DNA of 64,000 bases from Tulasnella sp. 424 (lineage: Eukaryota; Basidiomycota; Agaricomycetes; Cantharellales; Tulasnellaceae), in the NCBI GenBank assembly GCA_019633425.1, contig WSUB01000052.1, forward strand, positions 62,001-126,000, written 5' to 3'. The translations under genes were made by a program, and so were the position numbers. This document shows, in pieces, positions 22,443 through 34,914 of the stretch (position 1 is its first letter; each line of letters starts with the position of its first letter). Under the pieces are notes generated by a model. It was not told where the DNA came from, did no database searches, and was given only the letters and a program-made list of their open reading frames with translations.

Positions 22443-25400
22443 ATGAGTACAAGTGGTCCGACGCAGAATCCCATGCACGGGAGCACCTCGACCTCTCAGA
22501 GCTTGGCTCCATCGCCCACTCCCGTCGCTGCTGGAAATCGTGGTCCACGTTCCCCGACACGTTCTGCAACTATGCCTATCAGCCCAGTTGGGACTCCAAG
22601 TCGCGCCCAAGCGCCCAGAAAGATGAAGAAAGACATTTTGCTCCCAGTAGCATGTCGATTCTGTATGCCCTAGTCGAGATTGCAATGGTTCGGTTAGGGA
22701 GCTGATTCACTGACCTCCGCGATGACCCAGTGTCTATGGACCAATGGATGACAACGTATGTCAAGCGTAATTGGGGAGTACGTTGGCTCGTTCTCCGATA
22801 GCTTCGGAGCAGAAATCTGACCCAAGGAGCCACCAGGTCAACGAAGCCAAGACAATTCTCCTGGCGCGATGTGCCAATCCCTCGGAACCGTTCCCCCCTC
22901 AATTCATAGAAGGACTCCCGACTCAAGACTCCCAACCACCGTTAGAATTCTCTCCAGAGAGAGAAGTACTAGATCTCCCTTCTCAAGGACCCGACGCCGG
23001 AGTTCACGCACCTTCAGCCTCTGGCCCATCTGGGACTCAACGCGGTCCCTCTGATCAGCCACCTGCAGAATCGGAGCAAGCTCCGCCGTCTCTCCAAAGC
23101 TCTTTCATATCACAATACACTGGTGACATTCAAATTCCCAACAGTCCAGACGCTTATGAAGATAATGGGCAGGAGGAACCGGACCTACCCTATCTGCGTT
23201 CCTCGCCGAGGACGCGTTCGGGCAGCTCGACTTCAAACAAATCCCACAGCCAGGTGCGCAACGGAACTTTAAGCATGAGCGTCATCGGCGTTCAGTCTAC
23301 AGGGCCATCCCATGGTGGGCCTGTTTCTCGGCGGGAAAAGAGTGCGAAAGCGGATCCACTCAAACAAGTAGCTTATAATCGTTACAAGGCTCTTTTGGAA
23401 AGAACCGGAAAGGCGTTGGACGCCAATGACTACATCCTCTGGCGCTATTCAACAGGGCAGATGATAGAAGGTCATCTGACATTGGAAACTGCCTGCATCA
23501 GACCTGGTGAAATGATTGAGGTAGTCATCCAGGTTTTTTGAGGTTCGAATGTGCCGTCGCTGACGCCGCAATCTAATCCACTATCTAGATTCAGCGAAGA
23601 TCCCGGCACGTCACACTTCCACGATCAAATTACACTCAGCCGTTTTTTGAGTCAAATGCTACTGTGTACTTTGCCAAGGAAAAGGACTTGGACGCTACCC
23701 CAGTTCCGCCAAGTATCGCTACCTTCTCGCCTAATCGCTCATTCCCGTCCCCCCTACCCCTTCCGCGTATGCCTCCTCTACCGTCTCCCGCCCTCAAGCC
23801 CAAGCCGAGATTTGAACCTAGGGAGCCCATAACTAGTCGAACTGCTCATATCATCGAACTACCGCCTCATCCAGACGAAGCCGGACCAGGTTCCCAGAAG
23901 CAAGGGCGCGGCGAGTCGTTCCTCTATGCTGAGCCTCCACCGAGCGGACGACCACCCGAAGGCGAACAGACCCCACGTAGAAAGCCACGCCGCTCAGTCT
24001 CGGCTCATTTCACGCTCGGATCGTATAAGGCGTTCGATAGTAACAAAGAAGACGAGCGAGACAGGTGGAAGGGGAAGGAGAAAGAGACCGGCGAAAGACG
24101 CGTCGAAAGTGGCTTACTACCTCCTCCGATCTCTGATGGTCCCTTTGGAACGTCGCTACCTGGAATCGGTGTTCTTTCTACTCCGGATCGAGAATCGTCC
24201 AAGGCGAGGAAGGCCAAGAAGAAGGCAGAAAAGGAGGCGAGGGAGACTTTGGAGCACCTTAGAAACCCACACAACTGGAAAGATCGAGTCGTGATGGTTC
24301 AGGATCGTGTTCTCTGGGTCATTAAGGAAGAAGCTGTGAGTCCATTCATCGTGACTAAAAAAATGGATTTTCTGACGTTAAATTTAGGGCAACTCGCAGT
24401 CACCTTTGGTATACAGCCTATCAGACTTGCTCAGCGTCGAAGAGGCTGGTATTCCCGAAGGCTTGAATGCAGCCAGTCATTCCGGCAATGCGTTCTCAAA
24501 GTCCATCCGATTACGCTTCTTGGTGAATCCACTCGATATTTACGGACAACCTCAGTCTACGACTGCAGAAAAAGTCGTGGTTTACGTCTACGTTCATATT
24601 GCTCAAGGTATGTCCGCGCGACGTGTTGGCTTGACGGATCTCTAACGAATCACACAGCCACAGTTCACGAGCACTTGCTCCGTGTATTGTTTTCCTCTTT
24701 GAAAGGGAACACTCTCCCTATGACTCCCAATCCTGTGGAAACCGGTCTTTCACTTGCTCCTATCCCAATTTCAAGCGCAAATGCCGCATCAAGAAACATC
24801 TCGCCCACCGACCAATTCACTCATTTCCCTTCCTCGGACGTTTTACACCACCGCAGCTCCGTTAGCTTATCATCCTCAGTCTCTTCCACGCAGTCGCAGT
24901 CATCTCTTGGCGGCTCGGATGCCGTTCACCCAAAGAAAAAGCGTTCTTTGAGCCGTCTTCGCGAGAAGCTGTCACGCAAAATCAGTTCTGAACAGAGGAG
25001 CGCGATGACTGGCTCGTCGAACGCAACACTTCAACGCGCAATGACGGCGAGTAGCGAGACGCTTTCGTCTAGCATGGGTAGCGACGCGCCGTATTTGCAA
25101 TCCCCCACGTCTAGTCCTCTCAACAGCCGAAGAATATCGTTAATGACGGCCATGAAGATGGGACCGGCGGACAAGGATGAACGGAGGATTGAACCTCCGT
25201 TCATTCTGTGGAGAGAACGGTTGATGAAGTCGTGCGCCGTTGCTGGAAGAGGAGAGGCTAAACTGCGAAGAACCAAACGTGGAGGAAAGAGTGTTGCCCA
25301 TGGCCCTTGGCAAACCGACGGGACTGGCCGCTACTACCATTCTTTCTACAACTCGGATGCGGACGACACCGACCCGGACTTCCCCCTTGCTCAGCAACCG

Positions 25401-26597
25401 ACCTGGAAACCTCGAAAGAGATGTCTAGATGGCAGGATCAACACAGGAGGAGTTTTAGATGGGTGTGGGCCTTACAGCGAATTTGAATGGGAGACGTGGC
25501 GGACGGACTTTGGGTTTACCAATGCACAAGACTATGATGTCAGCCGCTTTGGCGTCCCCCAGGAAGGTTCTTGGTCACCTTCTGCCATTGGAGATGCTAT
25601 GGATCGGAATGGCCGAAGAGGAAGCGTGGCTGCTCTGGATCATCGAGGGTCGCCGGTCGTTTCACCGAAGGGAAAGCTTGTTAAGCCTTCGCCTCCGTCC
25701 CTGGCAAGTCCCATGATATCCATAGCTGGCTCCCTCATTCCAGGCAGGTCGCGCTCTCAGAGTGTCATGGCAATGTCATTACGGTCCCCCGCTGCGTCCC
25801 CCGGCCCGCGGGTTCCAATCGAACCAGAAACCTCCCTTGGATCACCTTTAACACCATCCTCCTCCTCGTCTTTTGTCCTTCCATCGCCCTCCGCCCAGTT
25901 CCATAAACCCAAGCCCGTGAAATCCCTTTCCGATTTCAACCCATCGCGTAGTCGATCCACAACCATTTCTGCCACATCCCAAGGAGGGTCTTTGACACCC
26001 TCCACAGTAACCCAAACCCCTCACTACGCTACTCCGTCGCTCTCTACACCTATACCTCGATCACATATTCACACTCCTCAGCCACGAGTCATGGAGACTG
26101 CGACCGAGGTTCACGAAGAACTTCAGAGCGATGACTCTGGAAAGTCTCAAGTCTCCTTGCGTTCGGCGCTCAGCCTTCCTGGACGAAGTGGTACAGCGGG
26201 TTTTACTCCAGTCCCGCCATCCCCTGCTCTATCCCATGCCCCAACTTCCCACAGCAGATGGAGCCAAATGTCCGAGGCTCAAATGGTTACCGCTCATCGG
26301 CTTGATATGGGTGCAATGATGGGAAACACGGCTTTGGCATCGGCTAGAGCTATCGCTACAATGTCTGGTATGAACCCCATGTCTGACGTTGGTCTCAGGT
26401 CCCTACAAGGCCAGCCGATCGGACTCGGATTAGGCTCTAGCCCCGGCCCTTCCCGCGACATCTCAAGAACTTCATCGCCCGCAACTTCAGCAGCACCGAG
26501 CGTGGTATCGAGCTCAGGGCCCGAATCTAGTAGGAAGAAGGAGAAGTTCTCAATTGCAGGCCGAATACTGGTGGGACGCAAGAGGGGAGGGATTTAA
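22443..26597 (+). CDS. Large Ser/Pro-rich protein with a possible PH-like domain
   Basis: Secure exons: about 22837-23532, 23589-24335, 24388-24607, 24658-26597. The first exon (from ATG 22443) and a likely small second exon (about 22733-22756) are less certain. Not recognised by name. Ordered islands sit in long disordered Ser/Pro/Arg stretches. One is near 23350-23530 (QVAYNRYKALLERTGKALD, then DYILWRYSTGQMIEGHL). A second at 24260-24720 begins NWKDRVVMVQDRVLWVIKEE and has a beta-rich body, the pattern of a PH domain first half. A third, around 25190-25520, contains FILWRERLMKSC and many Trp residues. The tail has many SP/TP sites. Signalling or membrane scaffold is a guess. Confidence 0.75.
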
Positions 26598-26688
26598 TGT
26601 CTCCGATCTTACTTACAAAGTCCCCATCTTTTAGAATGATTCTGATTAATACGTTCTCGTGACGCCTACATTGCTCCTAGATTAAGTA

Positions 26689-27105
26689 TTAATTCGATTT
26701 TGTTGTCGTGCTAAGTAACTTATTCTGCCCATGTGATCCGCTCTTCGGTCGCCTTCTGATTTGAAACTTCTTGAGACGTTTTAGCCTCGCTTTCTCTACT
26801 TTCTCGTCAAATTCTTTCCACGACTGCGCCCACTTTTCCTCAAATTCGAGCCTCACTTGCATGAACCGGTGCTCGTATCGTACTAGAACGGGATGCTCTT
26901 CTTCCTCAACCCATTCTTTAGCGCCGGGTTCCCTTACTTGTCTCTCACTACGTGCTTGGGCCTCTCGCTCGTTCCAAAACAAGCTATTCCGACCGGTACA
27001 ACCTGTGGGAGACATAAACAAGCCTTTCCAACTCACGATTTTGTTTGTTTTCATTACGGTGAATCGGTCAAGGTCCGAATGCCCTTCACAGAAGAATTCT
27101 AGCAT
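26689..27105 (-). CDS. Hypothetical small charged protein
   Basis: Up to 138 codons. The C-terminal two thirds are rich in Glu/Lys/Arg with helix-like spacing (FEEKWAQSWKEFDEKVEKAR). A possible 34-nt intron (GTGAGT...CACAG, about 26999-27032) would shorten it. Convergent with the gene ending at 26597. No family recognised; the N-terminus is uncertain. Confidence 0.35.
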   Translation of the reverse strand: MLEFFCEGHSDLDRFTVMKTNKIVSWKGLFMSPTGCTGRNSLFWNEREAQARSERQVREPGAKEWVEEEEHPVLVRYEHRFMQVRLEFEEKWAQSWKEFDEKVEKARLKRLKKFQIRRRPKSGSHGQNKLLSTTTKSN

Positions 27106-28006
27106 TCCATGGAGGCCCGGTCCTCAGCTGATAGAAGAGACCATGCTCGTAACTCAGTCCGCGATGGTTGCCATGGTTTCGGCTCCAGGCCTCCGTCGGC
27201 TTATCATTATCAGCCAAGAGTGGGTTTAGTGCGATCGGTGCACTGACGCATAAGCGATGGTGCCTCACCGAGCTTAATTCGCCAAATCAAACCGCTCCCT
27301 GGTAGAGAAACGTCACGAAAGTCAGCTGGAGATGTCGGAAGGTTTTCGATGAGTGGCGAGGCGCGGGCTTAGTATAGAAGTGCCCTCCAAGCCAACAAAC
27401 TGGTACGTGCATGTCGCATCTTAGGTAAAAGCTTTTAAATCCCCAAAGCACAAACGAGCCATTATGGAATTCCAGAAGCAGGGTCCAATAACTTACTGGG
27501 GATGTGGAGGCTTACTTTGGTTCTCCAACCAATCACGATGCAGGTGCAAGGGAATCACGTCAAAGTCCGCTACAGCCGTCAGTGTCCGACCCGCTCTTTC
27601 CCCCAATATTGCCCTGCCCGAACGGGCCCGATGTCCCTTAGATGGCTAAGAAGCGGTGACCAGCAACCAAACCGAGCTTTCCAATTACGTTTCCATCAAG
27701 TAAATCATTCTAGGGTTAACCCTAATTTCCCCAGAATCTCCAATTGGGCTTTTGGAACACTCGAGTCATTTACCCCTAACGATTGTTTCTCAGGTCCCCT
27801 AATCATCGGTAGCAACGGATCCGTTGCCAACTTTCGTCAAGGCTATGGAGCCATCCAGAGCCACCCGACGAACCACCGCAGCCGATGTGAAGGACCTCAC
27901 GTCGACCTCGAGGCGTAGGTCTATGGTAAGATATATAGCTGAACGCATGCTTGGATTATTCGCTCAGTGGACCTCGCTGGTCGAGTAATTCCCAGAGTGT
28001 TTAGCA
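27106..28006. other. Intergenic, upstream of kinase A1
   Basis: A frame at 27502-27918 has no motif. Nothing else seen. Confidence 0.4.
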
Positions 28007-30124
28007 ATGACCGCCGTCCTAAGATACTGCAGTAAGCTTGGTTTACGCCTTCTCGTCTGAAGCAGCTTGCTGATGGCCTTTTATAGGCATCCCTCCCCCG
28101 CTGCTCTTTGGTTACGACTCACGCCCTAATGACGCCACGAAATTCACGTCATCAATTATGCCAGAGCACTGGGTTGCTCATGATGATTTCTCCCAACAAC
28201 CACACCCTTTGTCACGTTCTGTTTATTACGACCGTTCCGTCAATTCGGTCACTCCTGACCAGCCCGGCACCCCTTTTGCGAATCAAAATGGGTATGAGAG
28301 CTTTGGCTCAGGTCCAGAGCAACCACGGAGGTTTTCCTATCCGCTGGATCGCCCAACCATCGACCTCGCGGAGAGCTCCGGTCTTCTTTCAACGCAGTCC
28401 CAACGGGCTCTTCCGGTTAGGAGACTCTCGACTCCTCACTCAGCCGCTCGTCGTCGGGCCGCCGCGGTTCCCTCGCCGATTGGCACCCCCGTCTCGGCGG
28501 TCAATCACTCATTTCGATTCAAGCCCGTCATCGAAAATGACCATGAAGAGCCCCAAATTAGGACCCGTCAAGTCGGCCGCGCCGGTCTGAGCAGCAGGTC
28601 TCGGACATCATCTCTTGGTCCCCAAGTTGCCAGTGCCTCCTCCCCTCCCTCTCAACGGCCGCGGCCCCACGCTCGACTATCCATTTTCCTCGCACCGCCA
28701 CTGCAAGGAGCTGATTCAAATGACAATACATCCCCTCCTCCAACGCCTATCCTCGCCGTCCTCGAGGAAGGGTATAATCATTGTTTGCGAGCGGTGTTGA
28801 AACAAGATGCTCTGGTAATATCATCTACTCTTTTACAGTGAAAGTATTGACTCTTCTTTGTAAAGGTTGCAGCCGTGAACTACACGCGACACCTCAGGAT
28901 CCCCTCTAGTCGACTCCACTATCTTGAAGGTGAACCGCGGTCTCATGGTGCATATGGCGACGTGTGGTACGGGCAGTTAGATGATGGATCCGGCGATTTC
29001 CGCACTGTACGAAGACCGTTAATAGCCCGCGGACCTGACATTAGCTAATCAGCTAAAATTTTTCCTTCCAGGTTGCCATCAAACGGATACGCCTCGGATC
29101 CCAAGATGGGGAGTCGAACTATGGGCTGCTCAAGGTGCGTTTGGAATATTGCCGCTCCATCTATCCAAGTCCCTGAAACAAGATTTGCAGTCCCTCCTTG
29201 GAGAGGTTGTTCCATGGTATCGCCTCAATCACCCAAACATCAGCCCGTTTATTGGCTATACTTTTGACAATGGCCATGCAACTCTTGTCTCGGAGTGGCA
29301 GCATCATGGCCATGTGATGAAATACCTTCAAGGGCATCCCCACGCTAATCGCCTAGAACTTGTAAGTAACAGGGCCGGACCAGAAGCGTTGCTTGCCCGT
29401 TGAAATTCCCTGCCATCGCGTCTTTAGATCGCCCAAGCTGCCGAAGCACTCGCCTATTTACATGAGCAGAGCTCCCCGTTGGTTCACGGGGACATTAAAC
29501 CTGTGGGCTCGTTTTAGTGTTTCGTCTGGTCGAGCGCTATTACTGAAGCATCCATACTTCTCCAACAGGAAAACGTGCTCGTGAGCCACGAGGGGATCAT
29601 CAAGCTAACAGATTTTGGAATTTCGACCGTCTTGCATCAACACCCCACTTCCGACCTGCAAACGTCGCATTCTTTCCGAGGCACATTGCGCTACGCGGAT
29701 CCAGCTTTGCTCGGCGAGAACCCGAAGCCCACCACTTTCACCGATTTGTGGGCATTCGGTTGGCTAATCTTTGGTGTATGTTTCTTCCGCGCCTCAGAGT
29801 CTAACCTCATCAGACTATTCACTCACTGCAAACTCGTCATTGTATTTCAGATCCTTACCGAACGCCGTCCGTATGCGCACATCCAATCCGAGCTTCGCGT
29901 CCCTCTCGCGATCATGAAGTATGAGGTTCCTCGCAGCAGCAACTACTCAGACCTTCCGCATGGTGATCTTATTTGGCCGATCTTAACGGCATGCTGGTCC
30001 CGATCGACTGCTCAGCGCTGGCCAGCCAGTTGCATCGCTCGACACATTCGTCAGGTGAGCTCGTCCTAGCAGGTTCGATAAGGATTTCTCCTGATTCCAA
30101 ATTCAGAGCGTAGAGCAAGCTTAA
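28007..30124 (+). CDS. TKL-type protein kinase A1
   Basis: Nine exons: 28007-28031, 28087-28814, 28866-29006, 29072-29134, 29191-29361, 29428-29502, 29569-29775, 29851-30054, 30107-30124 (543 aa). The 8-codon first exon (MTAVLRYC) is supported by the paralogue A2 (MTSVLKYR). Residues 1-220 are Ser/Pro-rich, with a conserved stretch ahead of the kinase ([21 protein letters not shown]). Kinase: GAYGDVW glycine loop, K302 (VAIKRIRL), HGDIKPEN with D398, DFG D416, TDLWAFGWLIFG helix. Apparently active but with HGD instead of HRD. First of four kinases in one orientation. Confidence 0.92.
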
Positions 30125-31847
30125 CGTCCATCTTGCGTCCGTCTCTCCAGAGTAATTCAACGGGCTGGTCGTGTCTTCATGGAGGACCGGAATGGGTGGT
30201 CGACTCTGGGAGTCGGTATAGTCTGCTATACTTCGAAACGAATGCCTCTTACCTTCTACTTTGATAATATTCGTGACATGCTCGGGAGCGACATGGGTTG
30301 ATTACCAACGACGGACTCGAGTCGTTCAACTGCGCTCTCAAGACCAAACACGTGACTTGAAGGACTCAGAAACCAGCAATTCGACTTCCGTGACTATTGC
30401 GCCTGGGGACGGAATTTCGTGTGCTTCACTGGTGACGGTAGTCCTGACTAAGCCAAGTTGGCAAAGAGGACGCGAGCTAGGAGTCGGCTATTGTTGGGCG
30501 CGCGCTTTAAGCGAGGAAGTTTCGCGACCACATCGCGTTGGATAGGGCCGGAGAGGTGTTTCAACGCTCGTGGAAAACGCATGCCATGAAAACTTAACAT
30601 GACGGCAGAGTTCCTTTCGCCTTCGGTATAGTCGGGGGACGGTAGGTGTTTCGCGCTCACTTCCACGAGCGGGGCGGGGGAGCAAGGCCTTACCTCACCT
30701 CGAAAGCGTGTCTGTCTCGGGTCGGGAGGGAATTGAACCATAAATGGGATACCAAGATTCTATAATCGGCCATTCTATTACACAAGTGGCGGTCGAGCCG
30801 TCTTCGACGCAGGGGTGGGAACGTGTTCCAGCCACCGAATTCGGCTAATACCCGCCGTGTCACCAAAATGGGTAGAGCACGTTCTCTCGCACTCAAAGAT
30901 GCTCCTCATCGTGCTTTGACTCGGGATTGAGGCGGGTTTTTGCAATGGAGCGGGCGACTCTAGGAGTCAACGAGAGAAAATGACTCCAAAACCCTCACAT
31001 ATCATTATCCGGATATACTACTAGGATGAAAGGACCTACGTCGTCTTGGTTCTGAATGTGCAAGAAATTTGGAAATCAATGTTGGGGACGATTGCAACGA
31101 GGGAGGTTGAAATGCCAAGCGTCTTCCGTCCAATGACCAAGCTTCTTACAGAAACCGGTATAAGGTCCCTCGTTCGACGGGTCCGACCTTACCGCGTAGG
31201 GATAGTCGGTGAGAGGGGGGCTTTGTGGGACGCTTCCTTGGGGCCTGGAGAAAGAGAAGCTTCGATTCTGTTTATGATGACGTAATTATGTAATAGCTAC
31301 CCCGCGAAGTATGAATTTGGCAAGAATCCAGTTATGTCTAGCTATGTATATCATTCACAGATTGATCTAAATCCTCCCCTATACCCCGAATGCGTCGAGG
31401 TTAGTCGTCAGTCCTGTTTTAAAAGCTCACGAGGTAGAAACCGAAACCCGACTGGAAATGGGAAACCTCCCGTTTACTGGATAAAACACCTGGATCCGGA
31501 CAAAATGTGTTCCAAGCTAAACGTATTCCGGCTCGGAATTGCCCGTGTTATCCGCCTTCGGACAAGCAGCCAGTTAGCGGTGAATAAAACCCAACACGCC
31601 CCAAGCGGCTTCCCGCTCCCTCCCCCCTATCCAAAGTGCCGAGGCATTTCTTTCGAGAAATTCGGAGTTGGGGGCGACAATGCGGAAGCCTGCTGGTTTT
31701 ACACCGCCCGTGTCCCACCGCCCGTGTCCCACCGCCTGACCCAACGCCCTCGGCCTGCGCTTCAATGACGACCTGGCCGACACAAGTATAAAGGTCATCA
31801 GCTATAGTACCTCTGTTAGATCCCACCCCCCCCCCCGTTCCCCGACA
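30125..31847. other. Intergenic in kinase cluster
   Basis: No gene seen. A short direct repeat (CACCGCCCGTGTCC, twice near 31705-31735) and a poly-C run (31824-31836) lie just upstream of kinase B1. Confidence 0.5.
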
Positions 31848-33475
31848 ATGGTTGGCCAAGCATCATCAATCCGACCGATTCTCCAACACATCGTAACGGC
31901 TGGCCCGCGACAATCTCGACCTCTCGTACCTTCACCTCTTGTGCCCTCACCTCTTGGCCGCACCGCCCCATTGGCACCGCATGATATCTCACTGATCCAA
32001 CAGTCGCTCTGCCCAAACGACACGACGAACACACCACCAGTCGCCGCCGTCCCGTCCACTATAACCAAGACTGGTCGCCGGAAGAGCCCCTTCTTGCGAC
32101 TGACACTGAGCCCAAACACTGTCTGCCCCTCTTCCCGTCCGATTCGGCTAGTCGATATCCCACCAACTCCTAGAACACCAGTTTCACCTAATTTCGCAAC
32201 ACTTCCGGATACCCCACCAACTCCTAGAACACCATTATCTCCCATCTTTGCAGCACTATCAGAGCTTGAAGAACCTCGTAGAGCAGGGCCACCAATCGAG
32301 CTCCAACGAGCGGCTATGGTATGCTTGCAATGACGCACTCTTTCTAAATCGAGGTTTTCCTGACATTGGTCTTCTTTGTTTAAGGAGGAGGCTGTGAGGA
32401 AGACTCGACATCTCCGGATTGAGGCCAAGGACATCCATACCGAAGAAAAACGCGCTCGCGCAGGGGGATCGTTTGGGGACGTGTGGTGTTCCTGGTTAAT
32501 TGGCAAGACTGCGGGAGAACTAGAAAAGGTCGCGGACAAAAGGATACGCCTGCGACTACAGGACGATCCGTCGGATCGAAGGCTACTCAGGGTAAGCTAT
32601 TTTCCGTCCGACTCCTTCAACGGCTTGTTAACGACTCTGGGCCTTACAAAGCACCTCCTTCGGGAAGTAGTTTCTTGGTATAAACTCGACCATCCGAACA
32701 TCACGCCTTTCGTCGGCTACATCTTCGATGGTTGCTCGGCGAGGTTGTTATCAAAGTGGCAGGAGAGAGGGAATCTAGGAGAATACATAAAACAGCACCC
32801 CGTCAATGCTTTGAGTATTGTACGTAGCGCCTTGGTTTTCCTACTAGCCCAACCTAATTCTCTTTATTCACAGGCTCAACAAGTTGCCAGTGGATTGGCG
32901 TACCTCCATTGCAGGAATCCGCCAATTGTGCATGGAGATGTCAAGCCTGTGAGTAGCACATGCAATGGATAACTCCCTCTCTGACCTTTTTTTTTCAGGG
33001 GAATATTTTGATCGGCGCAGACGAGGTTGCAAGGCTTGTAGACTTCGGGTTGTCCATAGTATTGGACGACCCCGTGTCCCGTGACCTGCGAACCTCAACC
33101 GGATGCCAAAATACACTCCGTTATGCCGACCCTATTTTGTTCGACGATGTCCCTCGAACAATCTACACGGACCTTTGGGCCTTGGGTTGGATCATCTACG
33201 AGGTATGCTTCATCAACGTTCTGCAGGCGCTGAATCCTGTGGGAACTGACGGATTTGCCTGCTAGCTGGTAACTTCAAGAAAACCGTACGATCACCGGGC
33301 CACCAGAAGCGGGATCTTTTATTCAGTGATGGCCTACGATTTACCAACTCCAAATACCCACGTCATCCCATACCCAGGCCTCCTCTGGCCGGTTTTGGAG
33401 GCGTGTTGGTCAAAGGATTTATCCCGCCGCTGGTCTGCGAAGAAAATCTCCTCTCACCTTCTGAAAGCGCTTTGA
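31848..33475 (+). CDS. TKL-type protein kinase B1
   Basis: Six exons: 31848-32318, 32385-32591, 32652-32819, 32874-32948, 32999-33202, 33266-33475 (444 aa). The Pro/Ser-rich N-terminus contains VPSPL and PPTPRTP repeats, then SPIFAALSELEEP. Kinase: GSFGDVW, K209 within VADKRIRL (Ile/Val of VAIK replaced by Asp), LDHPNITPFVGY, VHGDVKPGN with D304, VDFGLS D322, TDLWALGW. The Glu usual after KP is Gly here. ATP-binding residues are kept, so activity is plausible. Closest relative is B2, next door. Confidence 0.9.
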
Positions 33476-34914
33476 GGGTCAAGACTCTGCAAATATGCCA
33501 TACGTACGCCCTTTATTATGACCACTTTAAGGTACCCAAACACATTCATCTCTATTATGACTATGTATCCTATAAAAATATTTTTTGCCGGAATGCCTCG
33601 CGTCCTATAGCTCCGCGGCTTTTGTCCCTCATCATACCCGTCGTCTACCAAACAAGGTTCGATCTCTGGCCGCATCGTTCCCCATGGATGACAATTTATG
33701 TTGTAGATCGACTCTGGAATATTCCAGCGTTCCGCCGTGTAAATCCCTCTGTGTGTGCTTACACCATGAGGGGCCCTCCGTCTCGTTCCCGAGAAGCATG
33801 GACGTCCTGGACAGACAACTTTGCCCGTTTGCCTCGCCTGAAAGGCCTGAATTGAAGCGATGGAAGGGGCCAAGGCATCGATGAGGGATAATAACCCTGT
33901 AACGAGGGAGTCTAATGTCGTATTGTTCCTGGATCCGAGCTAAGCTTGATGAGTCGAATAAGGGACGGACACCAACAACGATACACAATCCCTCCATTCC
34001 ACACACCCAACCATACCACCTTCTTCCTGGAGCTCCCAAAAATGTGGGAATGAGGGGAAAGTCTGGGTCATGGAAGCCCGCTCGCGTTGGAATAGAGAAG
34101 CTTCCATTGGAAGCTTCGACAAGGCAATCCAAGGGACAGCTGGCGATGCATGCCGCGCAATGCCATGCCTACCAAGCAAGTTACCAGACTTCGAGCGTGG
34201 CCAGATCTAGGGCGCTTTTACAAGCTGGTCCGGTTCTTCTTGTGAAGGTGTCGATACCTAGTTTCGAATGCCCCAGGTTTCCATAAGAGGAGTAGACGGA
34301 TGTGAGTTTGCTCGATTTACGCTGTCCCTCCGTTCCCTTTCTAAGTCCAAAGAACTCACACCGTGACATGCCTCGGGCATGCTGCTTTCGGGTGTTGACT
34401 GACCACTAGTCGGGTTGCCCCCATGGTCGTCCCGAATTTCGAAGGGTCCGGGCCTTGCCGACGGCGTCCTGCATGAGCTAAAACCCCTAGCTGGAGAGGC
34501 GTAATAGTGAGTTGCAGCGGATATAGGTAGGCATGGAGTAACCTCATGGAATAGAGATTGTATTGCAGACCCCACTCATGAAAAACTTGCGGATCGCTTC
34601 CCTCCCGGTGACTTGGTGGGAATTCGCCGTCGCATTTCGCTCCCGACTTGCCTCACCTCAACCCGAACCCCAATACCCACCCTTTTTTCGCGCTACAATG
34701 AAACGTTTTCCCTCGAGTGAGAGGCCGAACTGGAGCCTCGGCCATGCGGGCGCCTGCTAGTTCTACCCACCGCCACACTGCACCGCCTCGCCCGACCTAA
34801 CATAGCAAGACCGGCCCAATGCGTTCAACTCTCACTTTTCAACAATCTGGGCGGTCTCACATATATAGGCTATGCACCTGTGTGATCTCATCTTTCACCC
34901 CCTGTTCCCCCTCG
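33476..34914. other. Intergenic in kinase cluster
   Basis: 33530-33770 resembles 36640-36800 downstream of B2 (shared motif around CGTTCCCCAT and TTGTAGATC), so the 3' flank was duplicated with the gene. No gene called. Confidence 0.5.

Noticed and set aside
27708..27726. Telomere-like TTAGGG/CCCTAA motif
   Set aside because: Single short palindrome (AGGGTTAACCCT), not a repeat array.
31802..32539. 245-codon minus-strand frame
   Set aside because: Antisense to kinase B1 exons 1-2, which have paralogue and splice support.
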